Assembly: GCA_027348305.1 (NCBI GenBank)
Contig: DAIEPS010000055.1
Span: 1 to 10,136, forward strand
Origin: Anaerolineaceae bacterium
GTDB taxonomy: Bacteria > Chloroflexota > Anaerolineae > Anaerolineales > Anaerolineaceae
Direction of reading: 5' to 3'
DNA: 10,136 nt
The notes beneath the pieces are model-generated. The model had not been told where the DNA came from. It searched no databases and saw nothing but the letters and a program-made list of their open reading frames with translations. This document shows, one piece after another, positions 1 through 6,028 of the stretch. Within the stretch, counting starts at the first letter, position 1. The number at the start of each line of letters is the position of its first letter. A program made the position numbers and the translations under genes.

Positions 1-51
1 AATTTGAAAATGGAAATTGGCCGCCGCATCAATTTGCCTCAGGCTGCATAA
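1..51 (+). CDS. C-terminal end of an upstream protein (partial)
   Basis: Reading from base 1 gives sixteen sense codons ending NLPQAA and a TAA stop at 49-51. The gene begins outside the window. The main support is position: the stop lies 19 bases before a clear rho-independent terminator, as expected for the end of a transcription unit. Sixteen residues are too few to name a family. Another frame (from base 3) is also open but would run through the terminator stem, so it is less likely. Confidence 0.5.
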   Translation, partial: NLKMEIGRRINLPQAA

Positions 52-70
52 GGTTTCCCGATGAGCTGAC

Positions 71-102
71 AAGCACCCTCCTTCACAGGCAGGGTGCTTT
101 TT
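71..102 (+). terminator. Rho-independent terminator
   Basis: A perfect 9-bp stem pairs AAGCACCCT (71-79) with AGGGTGCTT (91-99) across an 11-base loop. It runs into a short T-run at 98-102. It sits just after the stop codon of the upstream partial gene and before the epimerase gene, so it separates two plus-strand units. Confidence 0.85.
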
Positions 103-181
103 AGTTAATCTCATTTTTACCTTGAGCGGAAATGTTACAATATGTAATGATTTCCAATCCTGAGCAACGAGGTGCCTTCGA

Positions 182-1165
182 ATGAAAAAACTTGTCACTG
201 GCGCTACTGGTTTTATCGGTTCAGCAATTGCAAGGGAACTTCTGAAGGATGGAGAAGAGATCAAGGTATTGGTTAGAAAAACCAGTGATACCCGCAATAT
301 TGATAAACTGGATGTCGAAAAAGTCTTCGGTGATATTCGGGACTCTGACTCGATGAAAAAAGCATTGGTCGGCTGCGATACGCTTTATTTTACGGCAGCT
401 TATTTCGCCCACTGGGCGCCCGATCCCAACCTCCTTTATGATGTAAATGTCGGAGGTACCAAAGCCACTCTTCAAGCTGCAATGGCGAGGGGTCTTGAAA
501 AAGTAGTTTACACAAGTACCAATAATGCGATCGCTGCAAGCGGACCCAACCCTGCCAATGAAGAAAAAGCCTTCAATTATTGGCAGACGCGTGATCATTA
601 TTCCATGTCAAAATATATCGCCGAGAATGAGGCGAGGATTTTTGTCACCCGCGGATTGCCCCTCGTTATAGTCAATCCGACCCTGGTCATTGGCATAAAC
701 GATATCAAACCCACACCTTCAGGGCAAATGATCATTGATGTCGCATCACAAAAACTGCCAGGTTATATTGATGGCGGCGTGAACCTCATTGACGTTGAAG
801 ATGTTGCCCGTGGCCACATTTTGGCTGCCAAGAAAGGCAAAGTGGGTGAAAGATACCTTTTTGGAAACCGCAACATCACTGTTCATGATTACTTGCATCT
901 TATTGCTGAAATTTCAGGCGTTAAGCCGCCATCTTTAAAACTACCCTATCCCATTGCTCTCACTCTGGGCCATCTCTTCGAATTAGGAGCCTCCATCAAT
1001 AAAAAACCACCCATGGTTACCGCCAGCGAGGTCCGCATTGGAAGAATGACAGAATGGTATGACTGTTCCAAAGCGGTGAATGAACTTGGGTTACCACAAA
1101 CTCCCATTGAACAAACCATACACAAAGCGCTTGATTGGTTTAAGCAAAATGGTTATCTTCACTAA
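182..1165 (+). CDS. NAD(P)-dependent epimerase/dehydratase, HpnA-like (extended SDR family)
   Basis: This 327-residue cytosolic enzyme has an N-terminal Rossmann fold: the dinucleotide motif TGATGFIG is at residues 6-13, a catalytic Ser/Thr pair at about 112-113, and the Tyr140-x3-Lys144 pair follows. Length and landmark segments match the hopanoid-associated sugar epimerase family (HpnA), which resembles dihydroflavonol 4-reductases. These include the early TSDTRN block, GCD and WAPDP segments, VIVNP, the DIKPTP loop and GERYLFG. The substrate cannot be read from sequence, and no other hopanoid gene is visible here, so a hopanoid role is unproven. The ATG at 182 is preceded by an AGGTG ribosome site (170-174). 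The gene follows a terminator, so a promoter is expected in 104-165, but no strong match was seen there. The next gene starts 14 bases downstream and may be co-transcribed. Confidence 0.9.
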   Translation: MKKLVTGATGFIGSAIARELLKDGEEIKVLVRKTSDTRNIDKLDVEKVFGDIRDSDSMKKALVGCDTLYFTAAYFAHWAPDPNLLYDVNVGGTKATLQAAMARGLEKVVYTSTNNAIAASGPNPANEEKAFNYWQTRDHYSMSKYIAENEARIFVTRGLPLVIVNPTLVIGINDIKPTPSGQMIIDVASQKLPGYIDGGVNLIDVEDVARGHILAAKKGKVGERYLFGNRNITVHDYLHLIAEISGVKPPSLKLPYPIALTLGHLFELGASINKKPPMVTASEVRIGRMTEWYDCSKAVNELGLPQTPIEQTIHKALDWFKQNGYLH

Positions 1166-1179
1166 TTGTTTGATCCTTG

Positions 1180-1713
1180 ATGAAAATGAAGTCACTCGCT
1201 AACCAATCTGAAACAAATACCAATATTCACGAGGTCATGCTAAAACTAAAACATGAAGGGACGGCGTTTGCAGGTAAATCCAAAAATCAGCCGGTCCTTA
1301 TTTATCGGCATAAACGCTGGCATTTCATCCTGCTTGGATTCCTTGTGGATCAGCAATTTCACTCCAAACGTGGGATTTCGAGCATCAATTTCATGTCTTC
1401 AGCCCGTGCGCGTAAATATATAACCGAAGAGTTGGTTTTTTGTAAAATAATCCATCCCGACGAAGTCCTTCCCCATTTCGTGGATGAACTTGCCGCCAAA
1501 GTTCTACCAACCGCCGCGGATTATCGTCCGCTCCTGCAAGCTAAATTAGTCCAACTTGTCGGCGGATTCACCACCGATACACTCACTCTTGCCAGTATTG
1601 ATCAAAACACAACCGATGATCTCGTAACGCATCTGGATGAAATCATGAAAACCAGTCGCATGGGACCCTTTTTACACTTTGATCAATACTACACGGTCTT
1701 CCCCAACGGTTAG
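1180..1713 (+). CDS. Hypothetical protein, about 177 residues
   Basis: I do not recognise this protein. It is a soluble, mixed-charge polypeptide with no signal peptide. Its one short hydrophobic stretch (HFILLGFL, near residue 50) is too short to span a membrane. A region rich in Arg and Lys (SSARARKYITEE) is followed by acidic and hydrophobic helix-like segments (HFVDELAAKVLP). No catalytic motif stands out. The start is uncertain: a TTG at 1177, ATG at 1180 and ATG at 1186 are in frame, and none has a good ribosome site. ATG 1180 is taken because it is the first ATG. The gene begins 14 bases after the epimerase stop on the same strand, so translational coupling within one transcript is plausible, but a shared function is only a guess. 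Confidence 0.7.
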   Translation: MKMKSLANQSETNTNIHEVMLKLKHEGTAFAGKSKNQPVLIYRHKRWHFILLGFLVDQQFHSKRGISSINFMSSARARKYITEELVFCKIIHPDEVLPHFVDELAAKVLPTAADYRPLLQAKLVQLVGGFTTDTLTLASIDQNTTDDLVTHLDEIMKTSRMGPFLHFDQYYTVFPNG

Positions 1714-1720
1714 CTGATCA

Positions 1721-1750
1721 TTGATTTTTCATTAACAAATATGGTAATAT
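1721..1750 (+). promoter_or_regulatory. Candidate sigma-70-type promoter for the VOC gene
   Basis: TTGATT (1721-1726) and TAATAT (1745-1750) are separated by 18 bases. A TG one base before the -10 makes it an extended -10. The predicted start of transcription is near 1757, about 28 bases before the ATG at 1785. The -10 lies inside a 7-bp inverted repeat, CAAATAT (1736-1742) and ATATTTG (1758-1764), which could be an operator. The region is AT-rich, so some of this could be chance. Confidence 0.5.
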
Positions 1751-1784
1751 TTATCCAATATTTGTATTTTAAGAAAAGAGAAAA

Positions 1785-2261
1785 ATGACAAAAATAACTC
1801 CCATGCTGTGGTTTGATGACCAGGCTGAAGAAGCCGCAAAGCTTTATACTTCCCTCTTCAAAAACTCGAAGATCAATTTAGTTGCACGTTACCCCGAGAA
1901 TTCCCCCGGCAAGGCTGGCACCGTCATGACAGTCAGTTTTGAACTCGATGGGCAGGAGTTCACCGCACTTAACGGCGGACCACTTTTCAAATTTACTGAG
2001 GCTATTTCTTTCGTAGCCCACTGTGAAGATCAGGCCGAGGTGGATAAGTTATGGTACGGCCTCATCGCCAACGGCGGAGAAGAATCGCAGTGCGGCTGGT
2101 TGAAAGATAAATTCGGCGTCTCGTGGCAGATCGTGCCCAATGTACTTATGGAACTCATGAGCGACCCGAATAAAGATAAGTCAGATCGCGTTTACCAGGC
2201 CATGTTAAAAATGAAAAAACTCGATATTGAGGGGTTGAAAAAGGCTTACGCCGGGGTATAA
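1785..2261 (+). CDS. VOC family protein, PhnB-like (3-dmu-9_3-mt domain)
   Basis: This 158-residue protein belongs to the vicinal oxygen chelate (glyoxalase/bleomycin-resistance) fold. It resembles the PhnB-like group that databases often name '3-demethylubiquinone-9 3-methyltransferase domain'. The signs are the opening ITPMLWFDDQAEEAAKLY and LF, the central SFELDGQEFTALNGG segment, and the closing GWLKDKFGVSWQIVP block. The C-terminal tail VYQAMLKMKKLDIEGLKKAY is also typical of the group. Despite the database name, most members have no shown methyltransferase activity, so the function is unknown. The gene has its own candidate promoter upstream, and an AAGAAAAGAG purine run precedes the ATG. 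The next small gene starts 23 bases downstream, with a hairpin between them. Confidence 0.92.
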   Translation: MTKITPMLWFDDQAEEAAKLYTSLFKNSKINLVARYPENSPGKAGTVMTVSFELDGQEFTALNGGPLFKFTEAISFVAHCEDQAEVDKLWYGLIANGGEESQCGWLKDKFGVSWQIVPNVLMELMSDPNKDKSDRVYQAMLKMKKLDIEGLKKAYAGV

Positions 2262-2263
2262 AT

Positions 2264-2286
2264 ATCGGTGAGGAGACCTCACCGAT
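2264..2286 (+). promoter_or_regulatory. Perfect hairpin covering the ribosome site and start of the small Cys-rich gene
   Basis: ATCGGTGAGG (2264-2273) pairs perfectly with CCTCACCGAT (2277-2286) around an AGA loop. No T-run follows, so it is not a standard intrinsic terminator. The AGGAG ribosome site (2271-2275) lies in the left arm and loop, and the first two bases of the ATG at 2285 close the right arm. If transcribed, it would mask translation start of the downstream gene. It could alternatively protect the 3' end of the VOC mRNA. Confidence 0.6.
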
Positions 2287-2524
2287 GGATGCTTCCATAC
2301 TCAAACTCAAAGGCGCCAACATGGATATCGATCTGGCAACCCCTGCCGCGGATATTGCCTGGCAGCAAGATACGTGTCCGTGGAATCAGGCTGAATCAAC
2401 CGACTCTCACCGCTGCGCGGTTAAGAACGTCTCCATCTGTCCTCATTTTCGTGGCGTGGAATACCTGGATACGCTGCTTTGCAGCTACCCTTTGACAAAC
2501 AAAACAACCAATGGCAATACGTAA
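2285..2524 (+). CDS. Small four-cysteine protein of unknown function
   Basis: The gene encodes 79 residues. Cysteines lie at 31, 44, 52 and 66, with His42 and His54 close by: a TCPWN block, an HRCAVKN block, an ICPHF block and a final LLCSYP. Such ordered Cys and His spacing suggests metal binding or a structural disulfide set, but I cannot name a domain and do not assign a function. There is no signal peptide or membrane segment. ATG 2285 has AGGAG ten bases upstream, but that start is buried in a hairpin. An in-frame ATG at 2321 has its own AAGG upstream and would give 67 residues, still with all four cysteines. It follows the VOC gene by 23 bases on the same strand, probably in one transcript. 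Confidence 0.65.
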   Translation: MDASILKLKGANMDIDLATPAADIAWQQDTCPWNQAESTDSHRCAVKNVSICPHFRGVEYLDTLLCSYPLTNKTTNGNT

Positions 2525-2601
2525 TTAGATCTTCCCAGTAGCAAGTTACTGACGTTATGTGTTCTATTTGAATTGAGCATTAAATCAACTTATAAAATAC
2601 G

Positions 2602-2685
2602 GCCTCACCCCTTCCCCTCTCCATCCGCGGGATGGAGAGGGGCGATCATTCGTACTCGATGTGCTAAAAGATATTGGGGTGAGGC
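2602..2685. repeat. Nested inverted repeat between convergent genes
   Basis: The inner stem is perfect: CCCCTCTCCATCC (2614-2626) pairs with 2630-2642 around a GCG loop. An outer 10-bp pair, GCCTCACCCC (2602-2611) and GGGGTGAGGC (2676-2685), is also perfect. The right side carries 33 extra bases (2643-2675) between inner and outer arms, while the left has only two. The CCTCACCCC/CCCCTCTCC composition is like interspersed palindromic repeats common in intergenic DNA of some bacteria. It lies between the convergent small Cys gene and MFS gene and may end transcripts from either side. The rest of 2525-2734 shows nothing else I can support. Confidence 0.85.
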
Positions 2686-2734
2686 AATTTGGAAAACTTT
2701 TTCCGCAATTAAATACTATACAAAGCCTTTTTGA

Positions 2735-4288
2735 TCATTCTTCAACCGCAATCGCTGGAACCGCAGCCGGTTTGTTTTTGTCCTTATTCGGCAGAATGAC
2801 GATGGCCATTACTGCTGCGAAAACCATGGCGATGCTGGCCATCAAGAAAGCTTCCCGCATGCCGTTCACAAATGCCTGGCGCGAAGTCTTCACCACCAGG
2901 TCGGCAAGTTCGGGGGCTAGACCATTCGCTGCCACCAAGGCGCTTTGCACACTTCCTCGGATGGTCTCCATCACGCCGCTGGCAAGGCCGGTTTGATTTG
3001 CCAGAACTTCCACGTTGGAGCGGTATATGCCGTTCATCAACGCACCCAAGATCGCCACTCCCAGTGCTCCCCCAAGCTGGCGGGTGGTATCGTTCATGGC
3101 CGAGCCGATGCCCGCGCGGTTGGGGGGCAGCGAATTCATGATCGCCGACGTCGCCGGGCTCATGGTAAAACCAATGCCGCAGCCGTTCAGGAACAAGACC
3201 AGCAGCACGATACCGTAACTGATATGCAGCCCTGCCGTCTGGGAAAACACGAAGGCCGATAACCCTGACAGGATCAACCCGATGCTCATGGTCAGCTTGG
3301 TACCTAATCGCCGATTGACGCGCACCGACAGCATGGTGGATGTAAACACGAAGGGCGTCATAGGCAGCATGCACAGCGCAGCTTTGATGGGTGTGAATCC
3401 CTCAATGGATTGAAAATACTGGCTGTAAAGGTACATGCACCCCATCATGGCAAAGGCGCTGATGGTGAGCGACACATTCGCTCCGGTGAAATTCTTGTTC
3501 TTAAAGAACTCCAACGGCAGCATGGGGTTCGGGGAATGTTTTTCCCACAAAATGAAGCTGGTGATAAAGACCACTGCTATGCCAAAGGCTATCCACACCA
3601 TCGGCGCGGACCAACCCTTCTCGCCGACCAGGATCATGGCGTAAACCAGCGACACCACACCCACAAACGAGAAGGTCACACCCGGAAAATCTGGTTTGGG
3701 CGTGCGTGCGTCTTTTGATTCAGGAACATACAGGATGCAGCCGAGGATGCCGATCACCACGACCGGCAGGTTCAGGTAAAATACCGCGGACCAATGAAAG
3801 GACGAGATCAACAATCCGCCGATGATCGGACCAATCCCCGCCCCGATGGAAAAGATGCTTGACCAGATGGCAATGGCCTTGGCCCGCTGCTTGCCATCAC
3901 GATAAACATCGATCAAGATCGAAAGCGTGGACGGCATGATCATTGCGCCGGCCAACCCCAGCAGTGCGCGGAAGGCGATCAGCATAAGGGTGGAGACAGA
4001 CAACGCCGCACCTAACGACCCAACCCCAAACAAAGCCAAACCGATCATTAAGAGACGTTTTCGCCCGTAGCGGTCACCCAGCGCCCCGGTGGTGATCAGC
4101 AGGGAGGCAAAAATCAGGGTGTAGGCATCCATCACCCACTGCAGTTCAGCGGTCGTGGCTTTGAAATCCGCCGCGATGGAGGGCAGCGCCAGGTTGAGCA
4201 CGGTGGCGTCGATCGAGATGATAAAAAGGGAGATGCACATGACCGCCAGTACAAGCCAGTAGCTTTGATTCTTTGATGGGGATTCCAT
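2735..4288 (-). CDS. MFS drug-efflux transporter, DHA2 family (EmrB/QacA type)
   Basis: This 517-residue inner-membrane protein has a length and hydrophobic pattern that fit a 14-helix proton-drug antiporter. Visible motifs in order are motif D1 in helix 1 (D27-ATVLNLAL-P36), motif A in the helix 2-3 loop (G68-ALGDRYGRK-R78), Arg107 and the G-rich helix 4 region with Pro119, and antiporter motif C (GAGIGPIIGG, 149-158). The C-terminal tail (NKDKNKPAAVPAIAVEE) is polar. The start is supported by GGAG (minus strand, 4298-4301) nine bases before the ATG. It lies 24 bases after the marR stop on the same strand, so the two very likely form one operon in which MarR controls pump expression. Substrates cannot be inferred. 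No EmrA-like membrane fusion partner is present here. Confidence 0.95.
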   Translation of the reverse strand: MESPSKNQSYWLVLAVMCISLFIISIDATVLNLALPSIAADFKATTAELQWVMDAYTLIFASLLITTGALGDRYGRKRLLMIGLALFGVGSLGAALSVSTLMLIAFRALLGLAGAMIMPSTLSILIDVYRDGKQRAKAIAIWSSIFSIGAGIGPIIGGLLISSFHWSAVFYLNLPVVVIGILGCILYVPESKDARTPKPDFPGVTFSFVGVVSLVYAMILVGEKGWSAPMVWIAFGIAVVFITSFILWEKHSPNPMLPLEFFKNKNFTGANVSLTISAFAMMGCMYLYSQYFQSIEGFTPIKAALCMLPMTPFVFTSTMLSVRVNRRLGTKLTMSIGLILSGLSAFVFSQTAGLHISYGIVLLVLFLNGCGIGFTMSPATSAIMNSLPPNRAGIGSAMNDTTRQLGGALGVAILGALMNGIYRSNVEVLANQTGLASGVMETIRGSVQSALVAANGLAPELADLVVKTSRQAFVNGMREAFLMASIAMVFAAVMAIVILPNKDKNKPAAVPAIAVEE

Positions 4289-4312
4289 GGTTCATTGCTC
4301 CAAAATGTCTAG

Positions 4313-4738
4313 TTAATCGCGTGTCAGGTTCTGGTGGACGCGTTCGAGGTATTGATTCAACCGTTCTTGTTCTTCAGGGGTGAAACCTGCAAACGCGGCT
4401 TCATCCATTTTTTGAGTCTGTTCGACCGCCTGGGATAACTTGATCCTGCCAGCTTCGGTGAGAAATATCCGTGTACAGCGGCAGTCGGCAGCATCCGTTC
4501 GCCGTTCGATCAACCCTGCGTGCTCCATGCGTGTCAACAGGTTGGTCAGTGTGGCGGGGGTCAGCTCCAGCTTCTCGGCCAGTTCTGATTGGGTTCTGCC
4601 TTCGTGATCACCCAGTTTAAACAACACCTGGGGTTGGCCGCGGAACAACCCGATCTCACCAAACTTGCGCGAAGCCTGGTTATGATGCGCGCGGCTGACC
4701 AGAAACAATCGATATCCTATTTTGCTTTTATCAGACAT
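4313..4738 (-). CDS. MarR family transcriptional regulator
   Basis: This is a winged-helix repressor of the MarR family (141 residues from the ATG, 143 from the upstream GTG at 4742-4744). Numbered from the GTG, the helix-turn-helix is at about 52-73 (QSELAEKLELTPATLTNLLTRM). The wing follows at 78-96 and contains the usual D-x-R (D87, R89), then a C-terminal dimerisation helix. The only two cysteines are Cys88 and Cys90 in the wing. The start is ambiguous: AGGTGA abuts the ATG at 4736-4738 unusually closely, and the GTG lies inside it, so the 5' end could be either. The gene heads the operon with the MFS pump and sits directly behind a consensus promoter with an overlapping palindrome, so negative autoregulation relieved by a pump substrate is the expected logic. 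The ligand is unknown. Confidence 0.93.
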   Translation of the reverse strand: MSDKSKIGYRLFLVSRAHHNQASRKFGEIGLFRGQPQVLFKLGDHEGRTQSELAEKLELTPATLTNLLTRMEHAGLIERRTDAADCRCTRIFLTEAGRIKLSQAVEQTQKMDEAAFAGFTPEEQERLNQYLERVHQNLTRD

Positions 4739-4750
4739 AGTCACCTAAAA

Positions 4751-4770
4751 ATAATTAGCTTGCTAATTAT
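4751..4770. promoter_or_regulatory. Probable MarR operator
   Basis: ATAATTAGC (4751-4759) and GCTAATTAT (4762-4770) form a perfect inverted repeat with a two-base centre. The right arm overlaps most of the marR -10 hexamer and the whole site covers the expected transcription start. The size, AT-rich symmetric form and position are typical of MarR-family autorepressor sites. Binding itself is inferred. I noticed no second copy in the window. Confidence 0.8.
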
Positions 4771-4793
4771 ATGGAGACCGAAGTAATTGTCAA
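4766..4793 (-). promoter_or_regulatory. Consensus sigma-70-type promoter of the marR-MFS operon
   Basis: On the minus strand, TTGACA (4788-4793) and TATAAT (4766-4771) both match consensus exactly, with a 16-base spacer. Transcription should start near 4758-4760, about 15-20 bases before the marR start codon. A strong promoter covered by a palindrome suggests a system kept off until the repressor is released. Confidence 0.85.
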
Positions 4794-4817
4794 GATTTCG
4801 TGTTTATTTGCTACAAT
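4787..4817 (+). promoter_or_regulatory. Candidate divergent promoter for the MBL-to-CPBP gene run
   Basis: The extended -10 TGcTACAAT (4809-4817) has TTGTCA (4787-4792) 19 bases upstream of its hexamer. That -35 shares bases with the marR -35 on the other strand, so the two promoters are back to back. Transcription would begin near 4824, some 50 bases before the ATG at 4877. A 6-bp inverted repeat, GTTATT (4821-4826) and AATAAC (4835-4840), lies at the predicted start. The 19-base spacer is long, so the extended -10 carries most of the case. Confidence 0.5.
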
Positions 4818-4876
4818 TCAGTTATTCAAACGTAAATAACGGTGGGAAACCAACACTCCACAGAAAGTGAAACCAA

Positions 4877-5542
4877 ATGGAACCTCCATTATTAAGAATA
4901 GATATGGGCTTTGTAAACGCCTACCTGCTGCAAGCTGAGGACGGATTCATTCTGATAGATACAGGCATCGGCGAGGTGTGGACCAAATTGGAAAGCGAAT
5001 TGTTATTACGCGACGCCCTGCCTGAACGGCTCAAACTGGTGATCCTCACCCACGGTGACATGGATCACGCCGGCAACTGCAAAAAACTGCAGCAAAAATA
5101 CGGTGTCAGTATCGCCGTGCACCAGGGAGATCTCGAAATGGTCTCCACTGGCAGATCAAAGCCCAGGAGCGCCAACACCTTTGCAGGTAAGTTGATGACC
5201 TGGATGGCCGCCAGGATGAAAGACACCACCGGCTGCTTCGAGCCCAATTTCTACCTCGAAGATGGGCAAAGCCTGCAGGAGTTTGGGCTGGATGCGTCGG
5301 TGATCCACACCCCCGGACACACTCCGGGGTCCATTGCCATCCTCACCGCAGCAGGCGATCTGATCGTCGGTGATACCCTCTCGAACCGTAGAACCCCCAA
5401 AACCGCAGATCTTTTTGAGAACGAACAGGAACTCAATGCAAGTTTGACCAAACTGCGCGGTTTGCAAGCCAACAGGGTCTATCCTGGTCACGGCAAGCCT
5501 TTCCCATTTGAAGAATTGCTGGCTATTACCAGTGACTTGTAG
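4877..5542 (+). CDS. MBL-fold metallo-hydrolase
   Basis: This 221-residue cytosolic protein of the metallo-beta-lactamase superfamily has metal-ligand landmarks in the usual order. They are the T-H59-G-D61-M-D63-H64 block, His148 in HTPGHTPGS, Asp166 in GDTL, and His205 in YPGHGKPF. The canonical block is HxHxDH; here the second His is Asp61, a variant also known in other MBL proteins, which would alter one metal site. The N-terminal NAYLL and LIDTG (Asp28) strands are typical. The substrate is unknown: the superfamily includes glyoxalase II-like thioesterases, lactonases and phosphodiesterases. It is the first gene behind the divergent promoter. The ribosome site before ATG 4877 is weak (AAAGTGA). 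The Nudix gene follows with no gap or an 18-base gap. Confidence 0.92.
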   Translation: MEPPLLRIDMGFVNAYLLQAEDGFILIDTGIGEVWTKLESELLLRDALPERLKLVILTHGDMDHAGNCKKLQQKYGVSIAVHQGDLEMVSTGRSKPRSANTFAGKLMTWMAARMKDTTGCFEPNFYLEDGQSLQEFGLDASVIHTPGHTPGSIAILTAAGDLIVGDTLSNRRTPKTADLFENEQELNASLTKLRGLQANRVYPGHGKPFPFEELLAITSDL

Positions 5543-5560
5543 ATGAAGATGGGGAAGAAT

Positions 5561-6028
5561 ATGGAATACATGATGGAACTGCGTAAACTTGTCGGACAGC
5601 GGCCGTTGATCATGGTGGGCGCAACCATGCTATTGATCAACCGACAAAACGAATTGCTGATGATCAAGCGGACAGATAATCTCTTTTGGGGAGTTCCCGG
5701 TGGTTCAATTGAATTAGGTGAAACGCTCGAAGAATGTGTCAGGCGTGAAACACTTGAAGAAGTCGGCATCCATGTTGACCAAATGGAATTATTTGGTATC
5801 TATTCCGGCGAAGAGTTGCATTATATCTATCCAAACGGGGATGAAGTCTTTATGATTTCTGCCGTTTATCTTTCAAGAATTGACAACGAACCCATTATTC
5901 TCGATTTGAATGAACATAGCGCTTATCAGTTTTTCAAACTCAACGAAATACCTGAAGACGTCAGCCCTCCTATAAAACCCTTCCTTCGCGATTTAATCAC
6001 AAATTTCAAGGACCCTGTTCATGCCTGA
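5561..6028 (+). CDS. Nudix hydrolase
   Basis: A complete Nudix box, G-x5-E-x7-R-E-x2-E-E-x-G-I, is read in GGSIELGETLEECVRRET and the following LEEVGI. This is the Mg2+-binding catalytic motif for hydrolysis of nucleoside diphosphates linked to another moiety. The preceding FWGVP strand and the acidic C-terminal half fit the family, but the substrate is not predictable. The frame is open from an ATG at 5543, directly after the MBL stop. I prefer ATG 5561 (155 residues) because GGGGAAG (5551-5557) is well placed for it and the resulting start, MEYMMELRKLVG, resembles relatives as I recall them. ATGs at 5549, 5570 and 5573 are alternatives. It overlaps the ABC ATPase gene by 8 bases. Its base composition is visibly more AT-rich than that of the ABC gene that follows. 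Confidence 0.92.
   Translation: MEYMMELRKLVGQRPLIMVGATMLLINRQNELLMIKRTDNLFWGVPGGSIELGETLEECVRRETLEEVGIHVDQMELFGIYSGEELHYIYPNGDEVFMISAVYLSRIDNEPIILDLNEHSAYQFFKLNEIPEDVSPPIKPFLRDLITNFKDPVHA

Noticed and set aside
122..150. Possible promoter before the epimerase (TTGAGC with TAATGA, or TACAAT at 136-141)
   Set aside because: No pair of hexamers combines good matches with proper spacing. A promoter must lie here, but its position cannot be fixed by eye.
2268..2495. 75-codon plus-strand frame overlapping the small Cys-rich gene
   Set aside because: It is Arg/Pro/Trp-rich with no ordered pattern, while the overlapping frame shows regular cysteine spacing and is the better candidate.
2691..2704. 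GGAAAA-CT-TTTTCC hairpin downstream of the MFS gene
   Set aside because: The six-pair stem is AT-rich with a two-base loop, too weak to call a terminator.
2784..3374. 196-codon open frame on the minus strand in another frame of the MFS gene
   Set aside because: The translation is rich in Arg, His and Gly with no hydrophobic pattern or motif. It lies wholly inside the clear MFS gene and is a shadow of its GC-rich codons.
3410..3718. Plus-strand open frames opposite the MFS gene (also around 2661-3262)
   Set aside because: Low-complexity His/Arg/Gln-rich translations with no ribosome site, antisense to a well-supported gene.
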